From Selaginella moellendorffii (Eukaryota; Streptophyta; Lycopodiopsida; Selaginellales; Selaginellaceae): a DNA stretch of 64,000 nt. A program made the translations under genes and the position numbers. Each line of letters opens with the position of its first letter. Position 1 is the stretch's first letter. This document shows, in pieces, positions 36,263-48,100 of the stretch. Where the stretch lies: positions 6,671,132 to 6,735,131 of the forward strand of contig NW_003314261.1 in the NCBI RefSeq assembly GCF_000143415.4, written 5' to 3'. Below the pieces are notes generated by a model, which saw only the letters and a program-made list of their open reading frames with translations, was not told the origin of the DNA and made no database searches.

Positions 36263-37384
36263 CTAGACTAGGAGCTCAAGAGGTATGTTCGACAATTTGT
36301 CTTAGTCCCATCATGCCACAAACCCTAGCACTTTGCTACACTGTGACGAGCCTCAAGCTCCCACCTACTTGCCAGACAAGAAGAAAGCTGCTTATGGCTC
36401 ATTGTCCTCTTGCTTCTTGAGCTTGTGGTGGAGGCTGTGGCAGCTCATCGATTGTAACCCATCAAAACTTTAAGTTTTTTTGCAAGTCCGATGTGTTAGC
36501 TCCATTTTCACGGTGGAATCCACAGAAGATGGAGCCGTCAATTGTGATCGAGACCCCTCATTTCACGATGGTTCAAAAGGCATACACCGTGTCTTTCATG
36601 ATTAAACCAACTCAATGGTCTTGTGCATTTTGTTGTGGGAAATAAACGTCATGTTTCACCATGGATTAGTTACTAAGAAGGCTTTTTAGGATGTAAACTG
36701 GGTACTTTAGAAGCTTTCTACACCGAATTTTTCTTTGTAACTTATATCAAAACGTCGTGGGATTATAGAAATCCATCTATAATGTCATTCATATGTACAT
36801 GTTGAAATCAGACGGCTCTTGCCATACGTTTTTTATACCATATGGGCATCTGGAGAATATTCTAGAAGGCATCTCTCTCAAGCAGTGTCAAGGCACTAAA
36901 CAATCATTCAATAGCTTTTGCGTTTAAGCCCTGGTGGTGAATTGGAGGAGCTGCAGGTGATCATAGGGACGGCTGCGAATGTAAGCTGCTAACTGTGCTA
37001 CCAAGATTTGCGCTACCAAATAAAGATATATAACCCCCTTCTTCTTTATCTCGTTTTTATCTCCTCCTTTCCTTAGTTCTGCTGGTCAATGTCCAATTCC
37101 TAGTAGTTCTTGTATGGAAGAACGCCTCCTTATAACTAATATGCTCGCTCCTCTTTGCCACGGGAACTAACAAAATTTGTACAGTGGTGCAAGAAAAGAA
37201 TGAGAATATATTTTATCAATAGTGATGGATGATCTTAGAAGCTCGCCATGAATCATGAAAGAAGAAACTTCTTTGTATACATGATCGTCCGAGATCTCTG
37301 CGTTCACTAGTAGCTACAAAAAAATTTTAAAAAATACAAGGAATAAAAGGAAAGCGATTGGATTTGAAACGGAATGGTTCTATT
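36263..37384. other. No gene found
   Basis: Intergenic DNA between the gap and the phytocyanin gene; no coding frame or repeat recognised. Likely holds the 3' UTR of the phytocyanin gene at its right end. Confidence 0.5.
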
Positions 37385-38232
37385 CTAGAGAGCAAGAACC
37401 AATCCAGCTATGGTGAGGCCCCAGCCGATGGAAACCAGCTGCGCGGAGCTCGAGGGCGGAGAGGCCGGAGGAAGCGCATTGGTTGGAATACTAGCCGGTG
37501 GAAGAAGATCAGAGCTTGGTGGCGATGGTGGAAGATCTGGAGCTGGGATCACGGTCGTCGATGGCGCTGGAGACGATGATGCTGACGGTGACGGTGAGGG
37601 CGATGATGCCAACGAGCTCCGTGGTGACGGTGACGGTGAAGGTGCGAGTGAGCTGCTTGGCGATGGAGATGACGGTGACGGTGAAGCCGGGAGCGAGCTC
37701 GTTGGCGATGGAGAGGGTGATGTCGCGAGCGAGCTCCTTGGAGAGAGAGCCCTGCCGCCAGATCGCGCGGATGGCGATGGAGCTGGAGCAGTAGCAGTGA
37801 AAGTAGCAGTGGCAACATTGATTGGAACTCTCATCCCTGCTGCGCAGTGGCCGGGAATTCCACACAGGAACCAGTGAGCTCCTGGCCTCGAGAGCGTGAC
37901 GCGAATGGGACTGGCGGTGGCATAAGTAGTGACGGCGTTGGATCCATCGCAGCTATCGTAGTCGGCTTGACTCACTTCGCGAACGTCGTGGATTGATGTG
38001 TAAGGAAACACTGCAAGGACACGGTCGATAGAATTTTAGCTCGAGAACTAGAAAACGAGGACTATCACTTACCGAGAATGTCTCCTACTCGAAAAGTTTG
38101 CGACGAAGCCCATTGTGTGTAGTTAACTTGGAAAGTCCATCCGTTGCTATCGCCGACTGTGAACTCCACCGCAGAGGAAAAATGTAGGAGCGATAGCAAT
38201 GCCAGTGCTGCGAGAAGACTCTTTGAAGCCAT
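37385..38232 (-). CDS. Uclacyanin-like phytocyanin with AGP-type tail
   Basis: A GPI-anchored type-1 blue copper protein of the cell surface; substrate unknown. Two exons (38232-38073, 38010-37385), about 261 residues. Signal peptide MASKSLLAALALLSLLHFSSA; plastocyanin-like domain starting VEFTVGDSNGWTF. Copper ligands are complete: His of TSIHDV, then Cys, His and Met of CGIPGHCAAGM. The disulfide pair is Cys of YDSCD and the second Cys of that motif. Met as the axial ligand points to uclacyanin rather than stellacyanin. A long Ser/Pro/Ala region (SPSPSP repeats, arabinogalactan-type glycosylation sites) follows, then a hydrophobic C-terminus (IGWGLTIAGLVLAL) fitting a GPI signal. Confidence 0.93.
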
Positions 38233-38767
38233 CTTTGATCTTCCTGCTGCTAAGTTCGCAGAGAAGAAACAAACCGAAACGTTTTCGGACTATGAGCGAT
38301 GTTAGAATCAGGAGGAAACGAGGGAGCCTATATAGATGCTTAGAAGGACGCGGGGAGATGGAAAACTCAACAACAATAAGGTGTGAAAATCTTGACCTTT
38401 CTTAGAACCGGCCCGTGTTGCCGCGTGACGAGCGCGGTCACGCCACTACCACCACCACCACCGCCCACCATCGCGGTCAGACAATCCTATCTTTTTTCGC
38501 AATTCCCCTGTAGAAATATGTCTCAGTGAAAGTTCCCGGAACTGATCAAACATTCTTCTATAGTTTGTGACAACACGACTGACCTGCCGAAACTTGTTTT
38601 ACCGTGTTGTGGACTGTGATCCACCAAGTCAAACGTCTAGAAGACCTCGATTCTGATTCAGCGTGTCAAGTCAAACCACTGTTTAAGTTCCCCAGCAAAA
38701 CAAAAGTAAACTTTTTTTCTTGCGATCCACTGTTCGAGATATCAAAGACTTGTCTCACCTTGGATCC
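38233..38767. other. Upstream region of the phytocyanin gene, no gene
   Basis: Contains the divergent 5' flank, with a tatataga-like stretch near 38330 (minus-strand TATA candidate) and an accaccacc run at about 38448. Nothing coding. Confidence 0.4.
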
Positions 38768-39299
38768 TTAGGAGCAATGTTCCTCACCGGCATCGATTCG
38801 ACAATCGCTTGCGATTTCGAGCTTGGTATTTGCTGCAAGGAGAGCATTCCACGAGACGAATCCTTGCTGTGGCATTCTCGCAAACATTATTTTCGCTTCG
38901 CGAGTAAATCCTTTTTCTGCGTATGCAGTGCTGGGTGCATTGTGCTGCCAGACGGGCATCTTGTCAAAAGCAATCATTTCTTTCTCAAAATGCCCACATC
39001 GGCAAAGTGCTGCGATTATCGCATTCCATGCGACTATGTTTTGCTGGGGCATCTCTTCAAAAACGTCTTAGCACTGTTGAAATCTTTGCTTTGTGAGAAC
39101 ACTGAAGCATTGTGGGCACTTCGGCATATGTCGTGGAAGATATCTTTGGATCAGGCTGGTGTCTCTCTCTGGCATCGCCGTGATCACGGCGTTGCATTTG
39201 ATCGAACGCGGTCCTGCTTCTTCTAGATGCCCGCTGCGCAAGAGCTCGTGATGTCCAGGAGAAGAGATTGGTACTTTTCATGCCGACGCATCCTCTCAC
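38768..39299 (-). pseudogene. PPR (PLS-type) pseudogene fragment
   Basis: The minus strand gives tandem PPR-like units: MPQQNIVAWNAIIAALCRCG, FEKEMIAFDKMP, KIMFARMPQQGFVSWNALLAA. Such FxxMPxxxxxSWNxxIxA spacing is that of PLS-class PPR proteins, abundant in Selaginella as RNA-editing factors. Two open pieces in different frames (39299-39057 and 39052-38768), no targeting peptide or E/DYW domain; a fragment. Confidence 0.7.
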
Positions 39300-39490
39300 G
39301 GCCGGTGGAAATTTATCAACACCATTGTCTTGCAGAGGTAGGGAAGAAGAATCCGGATTTCAAGCGCCGGGATCCGGAATTCCCAGGAATGTAACGCCGT
39401 ACCGTTGCAGTTCATGGCCTTGAAGATCTACCATGCCACAGCGGCGACAAAATTTGCCTTAGATTCCAAATTTCTTTTAGGGCTCTAGAG

Positions 39491-41315
39491 ATGTCGAATG
39501 ACGATGGTAAGCGCTTAACAGTTTTCTCGAACTGCGTCCTGATTGCTATGTGTTCCAGCTCTGGTTAGGCTGTTTGCGAACTTTCACAAGTCGGAGTTTG
39601 TGGAGCACACCCCAGGCGGGATGAAACGTATTGGAGACGAGCCCGTAGCAGGCTGTTTCTTCGTACCGACCTTGGGGGACACGACTTACTGGGATGTCCC
39701 AAGGAGCAAGCTTCTGTATGTTCGGCAGGACTGTGTGGAGCTTTTTCACGAATTAGAGGATGAGCTTCGTGAGCTTCATGAGCGTCGTGAGCTGCAAGCG
39801 GAAGGCCGACGTGGACTTGGGGCACCTGTCCCGTTTTGGACGCTCTTCATAGGACAGCCAGGAACAGGAAAGACGGTTATCGGCTTGCAGCTGCTGTTCA
39901 CCTTCATGAAGAAGGGTTACACTGTTGTGTACCATGAAAAGAAAATGGGAACCGGCTATGCAGTCTTTAAAGAGAAAAAGTTTGATTCTGTGGGGGATAG
40001 AGCCGAGGTTGACAGGTACTTGATGGACCAACGGACGATCTTCATAAACGACAATGAGCCCATCACAACGTTTTTCTTAGATCCCAACACGCTGTTTATC
40101 ACAAGCCCGGATAGAATTGTGTATAAAGAGTTTACTGAGACTACCAGCGGCTACAAACTTTTTTACGGACGTTTGTGGAGCAAAGAGGAACTTAAGCAGT
40201 GCCATGCACATGTGTTCCGGGATGAACTTACTTGGTCTGATGTTCGGCACCATGTTTATTATGTTGGCTACATTCCGAGGCTTGTATTTGTAAAACGATG
40301 GCAGTTTTCTTCTATTCTGCACAGCTTAAAGGATGAGATCTCTAGCCAGAAAAATCTACTTGACATGTTCACCCTAGTCGGACGGTGCACAGGCAAATCC
40401 CACAAGATCATCCACTTGGATAGGGGTGAAGAATCGATTAAAAACTGCATGGTGATTGGTTCGACCTTTATAAAGGAGCAGCTGCTTCTGAGACTTGACG
40501 TCCAGCACTGGCGCCGCGTGGTTATCTCCTATAGAGAGGTGGGACGAGTCAGGGGCTTTCGAGGAGAAATCATGGAACTGTTGATGCACCTCACGTTTCC
40601 GAAGTTCCTCACGGACTGTGAGCAGATTGTGCCTCGGACCCAGCGCGCTCGAGCTTCAAACACCGTCCAAAACCTGGTGGTCGATGAGGAGGAGGATCTT
40701 CACGTCTGTTTCTACTCGGATTTTACGGACCTGACAGCCAAGGTGGAGGAATATACCAGGGAACGAGCCAAGTCAGCTTATTTCTGGCCGAGGTTGCAAA
40801 CGGAGGCGGCCATCCACAGTTTGTATATTGACTTCAAGCAGAAAGTTGCGTACCTCCTCCATTCAACTTTGGCAAAGAAGGACCTGGTCGTGTGGCACCC
40901 AGTTTATATGCTGGTAAGTTCCCTTCGCCGAAACCAGATACAGGTCGCAGGGTTGTATTTTGTCACATCAGAGGCCAACTATGCTCGCTTCGACTACCAT
41001 ACATGGAGGAAAGCGAATAAGACCACAGGGGAGCATGAAGATCTGTTGATACTGCCAGATCTTCCTCAGTACAAGGTGAAGTTTCAAATGCTCGAGAGTG
41101 ACATGGAGGACCTGGACAAGCTGCGAGCATATGCAGCCAGCATAGATGAGAACATGAAACTGATGGCGGTAAACACTCCTGCATATCTTTTGCATATCAA
41201 CTTCTAGACGTTTTGATTTTTGCAGAGGAATGGCAAAGATCTACCTGAGAGGAGGGTCTGCAAGCGAAAGCAGACGACTCAGACGGACGAGGAAACTCCA
41301 CCTTTGTGGGTATGA
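39491..41315 (+). CDS. Crinkler/RHS-type P-loop NTPase with C-terminal nuclease-like region
   Basis: Three exons: 39491-39506 (MSNDD), 39559-41168 and about 41226-41315, about 570 residues. A P-loop NTPase domain holds Walker A GQPGTGKT (residues 104-111), a possible Walker B around TIFINDNEP, then the family signatures FITSPDR, YGRLWSKEELKQC and VYYVGYIPRLVF. This series (SPxx, W-x-x-EEL, GG/YxPR) is what I know of the NTPase shared by oomycete Crinklers and trypanosome RHS proteins. The C-terminal part (YFWPRLQTEAAIHSLYI, VAGLYFVTSE) fits the restriction-endonuclease-like domain, but the usual acidic residue reads His. The last exon adds a basic patch (RRVCKRKQ) usable as a nuclear signal. 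Biological role in plants unknown. Confidence 0.75.
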
Positions 41316-41663
41316 GTTTTTGGTAATTGCCTGCGAATGTTAGTTGGCTTACCCGCTTTGAGCAGGACATATGTGAGGCATGATCGGGCTTGGAGGCAAT
41401 GACAGTTTTGAGCCGTTTATGAAGTTCATGAGTTGTAATGTACTTTCTCCTACAGAAATGGAAGCTGTGGGGTCAAAGAGTATTGCCATGCGAAGACTGG
41501 AGGAATTGTTTTTTTGCAAGGTTTAAACTTCTGCATGCTAATTTATTTTCTCCTACAGTGTGGAGGGGAGCAACTCTAGAGTTGAGTTTTCCAGCTTAAA
41601 TTTACTATAAATGAAGGTTTCTCCAGTGATTAACTCACGAGAAAAAGAATGCCAGCTTTGCCT

Positions 41664-43585
41664 TTAAAACTCTTTCTTTCCACGATTAAGGGTTTCTGTC
41701 ACCATAGCGTAGAAAGCTGGTTCCTGCTCTTTGATTTCTTCAACGCTTGAAGCCTCATGTTTTTCGGCCTGAGGCAAGGACAAACATGAATAAAGAAAGA
41801 AAATCTCTCGAGTTTCGCCGTACCTCTTGAAATGTGAGCAGGATTAAGTTCGAAACACTGGGAGGCTGTTTGTGATCCCATCTGCACAAAGAGCTGAAGG
41901 AACTGTAAGACTGGAACGGAAATGCAAACCTCGTTAGTGTCAGTTTATTCACCGATCGCCACATCCCTCTGCCAACATCGTGAGAATCCTGGTTCCTTGC
42001 GCTTTTACCACGCCATAGCTCTCGGACAACATAGGCAACTTCCTCCTTGTCCACCTTCAAATGCAAGCTTTGGAGGAAACAGCGCCAAGAAGCCATGAAA
42101 CTGCTCACCTCAACAGCGTCGGCTGTTCCATAAAGCAGCTCTTCCCGTTCAATCAGACGTCGATGAAGAACAGCATAGTGCTCCACGTCTAGATTAACCA
42201 CGGGCTCTGTTTCAACTTGAAGCCCTGCAAGCTTCGCAATTGTGTAAGAGGCCATGACTTGGCCAAAAATGGCTGGGATTGTTCCGAGCACGGGAATTAT
42301 TCGAACTCGAAAACCTGGAACTATCTGCTCATTGTCAGCTCGATATTCACATAGCATACAAGCTACTTACCACTAACTACTTACTTGATAATCTGAAGGA
42401 TTTCCTTCCTGTCCATCGACACCATTCACAGGTAGCAGCTTTGCTTTCGGCCTCTCCATGGAAAACACCACCGGAACTCCACTTTCTATGCCATGCAAGC
42501 GTCTTAACCGATGCCTCACCTAGTATTTATTCTAAGAGGAAGAAGAAGAAATTTAGACGAGCATACCGCGCGAGAAAGAGGATCGATCGATGATTCACAA
42601 ACGTCCGCAATACGAACGCGAGTCGGGTCAGCTCTGGCCCCAGCACCCGTCGCGGACAAAACTCGAAGCGATTTTTTATTACACGTAGCGATCAAAAAAA
42701 CCTGCGCCACGAACTCATGATATAAGTTGCAAAAAGTTAGAGTAGAAACATCTCACCTTAGTGTCGATGTTGTCAATGCAGTCTAAAACAAAATCTGGTG
42801 ACCCCGAAAGTAAATCCTCCGCCGACGACTCGTCAAACAGCTCGCTGCAAGCCTCAATAACGCATTCAGGATAAATGCGAGAAAAATGTTCCTTTAGACA
42901 AACTGCTTTAGGAGTGCCAACATCGTCTCTCGTCGCCACAGCATGGCGATTAAGCGAAGACAAAGAGACCTGCGCGAGTAACAAAGCATTCTCACACTGA
43001 ATGAAAGGAGGAAAAACCAAAAACAAAAACGATGGAAGGAAACCAACCTGATCAAAATCGATCAAGCGAAGTTTTCCAACTCCAGACCGGAGGAGCATCG
43101 CGGCGGCATGGCTGCCCACTCCTCCAAGTCCAACGACGATCACGAACGAAGCTTGGACTCTTTTCTGTCCTTCCAAGCCAAAAAATTGGACATTCCTGGA
43201 CGAGAGAGAAGTTCCTTCCTCCCAAACAATGGAAAAAAAAAAAAAAAAGCAGCGTGGAACATACCGTGTAAATTGCTCGACTAGAATCTCATCACTTAAA
43301 TCAGGAAGAATGGCTTCCTCATCGACTGCGCAATGAAAGGTCTTCTGTGAAGAGAAAAAAGAGCTAAAGAAGGACGAAATACCTTTGCTTGTGTCCAATG
43401 CTACTGTAACCTTCGTCTCTCGCCGAAAGAAAATCCATTCTCTGCCAAAATCATCCGAACAGTCCAGAAAAACCGCGTACACACCTTGATTTCGGATCGG
43501 AGAAGGAATCCCAGTAGCGATTCACAGCTATGCACGCGACGGATCCAAACACCGCTCCCGCGCACAGCCATAGCGCCTTGTCCAT
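41664..43585 (-). CDS. tRNA threonylcarbamoyladenosine dehydratase (TcdA/CsdL, E1-like)
   Basis: Predicted to cyclise t6A37 of ANN-decoding tRNAs to ct6A by ATP-dependent dehydration. Exons read: MDKALWLCAGAVFGSVACIA (TM anchor), a linker, FFGLEGQKRVQ, the Rossmann nucleotide site VVGLGGVGSHAAAMLLRSGV, LIDFDQV, the loop DCIDNIDTKV, VLSATGAGARADPTRVRIAD, then a C-terminal IIPVLGTIPAIFGQVMA segment typical of TcdA. The final exon ends AEKHEASSVEEIKEQEPAFY...KKEF. An N-terminal TM segment matches the mitochondrial-membrane yeast Tcd1/Tcd2 layout. Seven or more short introns; not every junction is certain. Start codon is 50 bp from the RPF2 start on the other strand. Confidence 0.88.
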
Positions 43586-43635
43586 GTTTTGATAAACCCT
43601 AAATATTTTGCTAGGGTTCTTGAGGGGGGGAGAAG
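43586..43635. promoter_or_regulatory. 50-bp divergent promoter/5' leader shared by TcdA-like and RPF2 genes
   Basis: Only 50 bp separate the two start codons. They contain a telo-box (taaaccctaaa, 43593-43603) and a reverse partial copy (ctagggttc, 43611-43619). AAACCCTA boxes are established elements of plant ribosome and translation gene promoters. Transcription start sites must lie in or across the opposite gene's leader. Confidence 0.7.
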
Positions 43636-44955
43636 ATGCTGCGCGTTGTGAAGCCCAAGACGAAGCAAGCGAGGCGGGCGCTGGAGAAGCGCGCTCCAAA
43701 GATTGTAAGTTCTGATTCTTCATCGCCGATCCATAGGTCTGATTCCGTCGCCGCAGAAGGAGAATGTGAAGAAGGCGCTCTTGCTCCACGGCACCTCGAC
43801 CTCAGCGGTTGTGAAGGGAGTTCTTAGCGATCTACACCACATCAAGAAGGACGGCGGCAATGCCGTGCATTGGACCCGGAAAAACGAGAACATCCGGCCT
43901 TTCGAGCCAGCCGGCGCTGCTCCTCTGGAATTCTTCTCCAAGAAAACAGACTGCAGCTTGGTAGTGGTGAGCATTCCTTTCTTTCTTTTTCTTTTCCTTC
44001 TCGATCGAGCTCTCCTGACGTGAAGTTTTGCTGCAGTTTGGATCTCACTCGAAGAAACGGCCAAACAACATCGTGTTTGGGAGGTTCTATGACAACCATG
44101 TTTATGATTTCATGGAGCTTGGAGTTGAGCGGTATAAATCGGTCAAAGATCATGGAGGTGCTCGAAAGTTCTCTCCACAAGTTGGATCTAAACCGTGCTT
44201 TGCCTTCATCGGTGAAGCATTTGAGTCGGATGAGAAATGCCGGCAGTTCAAGGAGATGATGCTAGATTTCTTTAGGGGAGAGGTATGATCTTTCCAAGTC
44301 ACTCCCTTGCTAACTTGGCTTTTTTGTCTTTTGTTTTTGCAGGAGGTGGACAGGATCAATCTTGCTGGTCTGGATCGTGTGTTTGTTTGTGTTGCTACAG
44401 CAACTAAGGTGATTTCTATCTATTTTTCTCTTTCATTATATACATGGTACTCACGATAGGAATCAAACAGGTGTTGTTTAGACACTGCGCCATACGTTTG
44501 ATGAAATCGGGTACCAAGGTTCCACAGATTGTGCTCGTAGATGTCGGTCCATCGTTAGACATGGTGTTTCGACGAAATCAAACTCCTGGCGAGGAGTTAA
44601 GAAAGGAGGCTATGAGAACCGTTTCAAAGGCGCCACAGAAGAAGGTACTGTCGCTTTATCACTTGTGGAAATAGTCGCGTCTGATCCCTTTACTGTGTGT
44701 ATTGCTAGATTAAAAACGTAAGCTCCGACATGATGGACGGCAAAGTTGGAAGGATCTACATGCCTAAACAGGAGGTACGATGCCGTGCATCTCTTTGCCA
44801 CACACGTGAAACGAGACTATTTACAGGTTGGAGAGATCGCGCTGAAGAAAATGAAGGGCTTAAAAAGAGAGCGTCGCGAAGCGGCTGCAGCTCTTCCAGA
44901 CGGGGAAAGGAAAGACGAGGCCAGAAAGAAGCTCCGACAAAACGATGAACAGTAA
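43636..44955 (+). CDS. RPF2: Ribosome production factor 2 homolog (Brix domain)
   Basis: Brix-domain protein that, with RRS1, loads the 5S RNP (uL18, uL5, 5S rRNA) onto the pre-60S particle in the nucleolus. Six to seven short-intron exons: MLRVVKPKTKQARRALEKRAPKI; KENVKKALLLHGTSTSAVVK...; FGSHSKKRPNNIVFGRFYDN; EVDRINLAGLDRVFVCVATATK; VLFRHCAIRLMKSGTKVP, QIVLVDVGPSLDMVFRRNQ; a SSDMMDGKVGRIYMPKQ exon; and VGEIALKKMKGLKRERREAA to the stop. The Brix core and the Lys/Arg-rich tail are complete, and length (about 300) is normal for the family. Head-to-head with the TcdA-like gene. Confidence 0.95.
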
Positions 44956-45143
44956 GCACTTGTGCTTTCGGTCAATTTTGTGCTACGAGTGCAAGTAGCG
45001 CCACCTTTTTCTTTTTTATGCCAGCCACCGTTTTCATACTCGGTGCCAGCCCAGTTGACCGAATTCGTCATTTTTCGCTACTTAATAGTACGATCTCATT
45101 CCACTGTTGATCAAAATGTGTTTCTTCTATCTCTTCTAGCTAT

Positions 45144-48100
45144 ATGGGGGTTTCTCTTGGCGCAGCAGCGCTTTGGGTGCTACTTTTCTTCATTGCCTTC
45201 CATGATCGAGCAGCAGCACAAGCAACAACAACAACAGATCCTGACGAGTGTAAGATTCATTTCGAGTCTTAGTGTAGAACCGATATCTCACTCTCTATGT
45301 CGTGCTTGTCTACAGTGGCGGCTCTGAGAATCCTCGCAGATAGTTTGCGCATTTCAAGGTTCTGGAACTTTAGCGTGGACCCTTGCAGCGGCTTGAACGG
45401 ATGGAACAACACAGCCAGCGCAAATTCTTTCAACAACCCGATCACTGGAATCGAGTGCAACTGCGGCAGGGGAAACTCCTCGCTCTGTCATGTCACCAGG
45501 ATGTAAGAGAGCTTTCGGCTTTCTTCTTAACTCGTTTTGCTCTTTGTTTTCTCGTTTTCAGAGTGGTGGTGAGCATGAACGCAGCTGGACAGATCCCTCC
45601 TGAGATTGGGAATTTCCCCCAACTGAACGACTTGTAAGTTTGGCTCCGGTAATCGTTCAATGCATCATTCTTTGGGGCTTTCAGGAACTTGGCACAAAAC
45701 GTGCTCACGGGGCGGCTTCCGGACGAAATTGGCTCGCTATCCAACTTGCAGTATCTGTAGGTGAATTCTGTCTCAGCTCTAAGGCGGTTCTGTTGATCCT
45801 GCTTACTTTTTTGCTCGTATAGGACGGTGGGAATTAACAAGTTGAGCGGACCATTGCCATCTAGCTTGGGGCGGCTTACAAATCTGGTCAGCATGTAAGA
45901 AATTGAGTCGGTACGTGGGCCTAGTCTCTTCTCACTTATTCCTCTGCTTCTCAGAGGTTTTGGATCGAATGATTTCTCTGGAACACTACCAAGGGAGATT
46001 GGAAACTTACAGTCTTTGCGCAAAATGTAAGCTTTTAAAGCGTTGTTTTTTTTCGTCTTCTTCTTTCCTCGGAAAAAATGAATCGTGGGGCTGTTTCAGA
46101 TACATGGATGCGTGCAACCTAGGCGGGGAGCTACCCGAAGAATTTGGAAATCTGACAAGCCTTGAAACTCTGTAATACTGTAAGCTTTCCACGTTTTTCC
46201 TTCTCTTACAGTTGGCTGGAAGCCAGGTGGATGGCTGGAAACAATTTCAATGGGACATTTCCGGAGTTCATTGGAAGACTGGTCGCTCTTCAAGATTTGT
46301 AAGCTGAGCCGTGATCCGTGAGATGTAAATGTTAAGAAACGTGTTGCAGGAAAATGCATGGGAATAATTTCCAGGGACCGATTCCCTCCAGTTTAGGAAA
46401 CCTTCGCAACATAAAGACATTGTGAGTGAAGTATTGTTCTTGCGTTATGACTGACAGTTATGTTCTTGTGTTCAATCTTTAGAGACCTGGGAGACATAAC
46501 ATCAGGAGGTGCAATTCCATCGAGTCTCAACATGTTGAGGGAGATAAACAAGCTGTGAGTTTTCCCTGATTTTGTTCGTTTTAAACTTTCTGTTTAATCT
46601 TCAGGATGTTGCGAAACTGCGAGTTGTCTGGTTCCATTCCTGATCTTGGAAATCTAAGTACATTGACACACCTGTAAGAACTACGTTCTAGTTTCAGAAA
46701 CTAGCTTACACGTTTAATATTTCCCAGAGACCTGAGCTTCAATAATTTGACCGGCGTAATCCCGTCATCCTTGTGGGCGTTTCCTTCTCTACAAAATCTG
46801 TACGATTTTGGTTTTTTTTTCTTTTGACTTGTATGTCGGCTGAATTTGTCATTTTGTTGTAAAGTCTCCTTGGAAGCAACCGCCTCACTGGACCGCTCCC
46901 TTCTCAACTGGCATCAACAAGTCTCCAGCGCCTGTACTGCGTTTGTTTTCAGCTTATTTATTCTAGTTGGTTGACATTTTATTGCAGGGATGTCTCGTTT
47001 AACGAACTGTCTGGACCCATGCCAAGCTGGATAAGTAGAATCGCTCAAGCGTACGTCACTAACATTTTCACATTCATTTTTCTGATTCGCATTTTTTGTT
47101 GATTTTAGGAACACCATATGGAACCAATTTAATCTTAATCCAGAGTATGTTTTGAAGTATTCTATTTTCCTGAGAACATCATGTGATTTTCACATTTGCG
47201 TGCAGCATTAGAGCAGCAGCTTCAAATTGTCTGCAGTCGAGAGCAAACTGCAGCAGAGTGAGAGATGGACGAAGTAAGCTAGAAAGCTTTTCGCTTTTCG
47301 TTCTCTGATTAAAATGGGTATAGGTTATCAATTTGCTATCAATTGTGGAGGTCCACAAATAACATCGTCTTCAGGGACGATGTTTAGCGAGGATACAGCA
47401 ATGTTTACTATGGGAACGTTTACTTCAAACGATCAAGCATGGGTAGTAGGCAGTACAGGCTATTCGGATGGCTTTGTGAGGGCTTTTGAGAACACCACTG
47501 TGCCGGTGCTGGGGACAGTTGATCGGGGGCTCTACCAAACTTCAAGAAGTGCTCCGAGCTCGCTAAGATACATAGGCCTTGGGATGGTAAATGGTGCATA
47601 CACTCTGGAGTTCCATTTTGCGGAGATTCAGCTGGACAACAGCACCACTTGGCTCGGTATAACTAGGAGATTGTTTGATATTTATCTTCAGGTAATTCTG
47701 TTATCTCTTATTGTAGGCGTTTTTCTTATTCACACACACTCTTGCAGGGAACGCAAAGGGTGAAGGACTTTAACATACAAAATGAAGCTGGTGGTTCCTC
47801 CAGAGCTCTAGTGAGAACCTTCAGAAATGTCCAGGTGACGAATAATGTTCTCGATATGCACTTTGTATGGAGGGGTAAAGGTACTTGTTGCTATGGTCCT
47901 CTGGTGGCTGCAATTCGGGTGACACCAGGTACGCACTTAATTCTTTTTGTCAACTTTCCAGGCTCGAATAAGTTGGAATGTTTATGTTCCAGTCTTTAGC
48001 ACTGCTGGTCTGGAAGCACCAGGATCCAAATCAAAGAGCTCAAAAGCTGTCGCTATAGGCGTAGGAATAGGCGCGGCCATTCTTTTCGTTATTCTCTTTG

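Noticed and set aside
38720-39226. 168-codon plus-strand ORF
   Set aside because: It is the antisense shadow of PPR-like units on the minus strand and has no recognisable features.
40913-40942. Possible intron (gtaagt...acag) within the Crinkler/RHS main exon
   Set aside because: Only 30 nt, in frame either way, and the protein reads through without disturbance; undecidable but unlikely.
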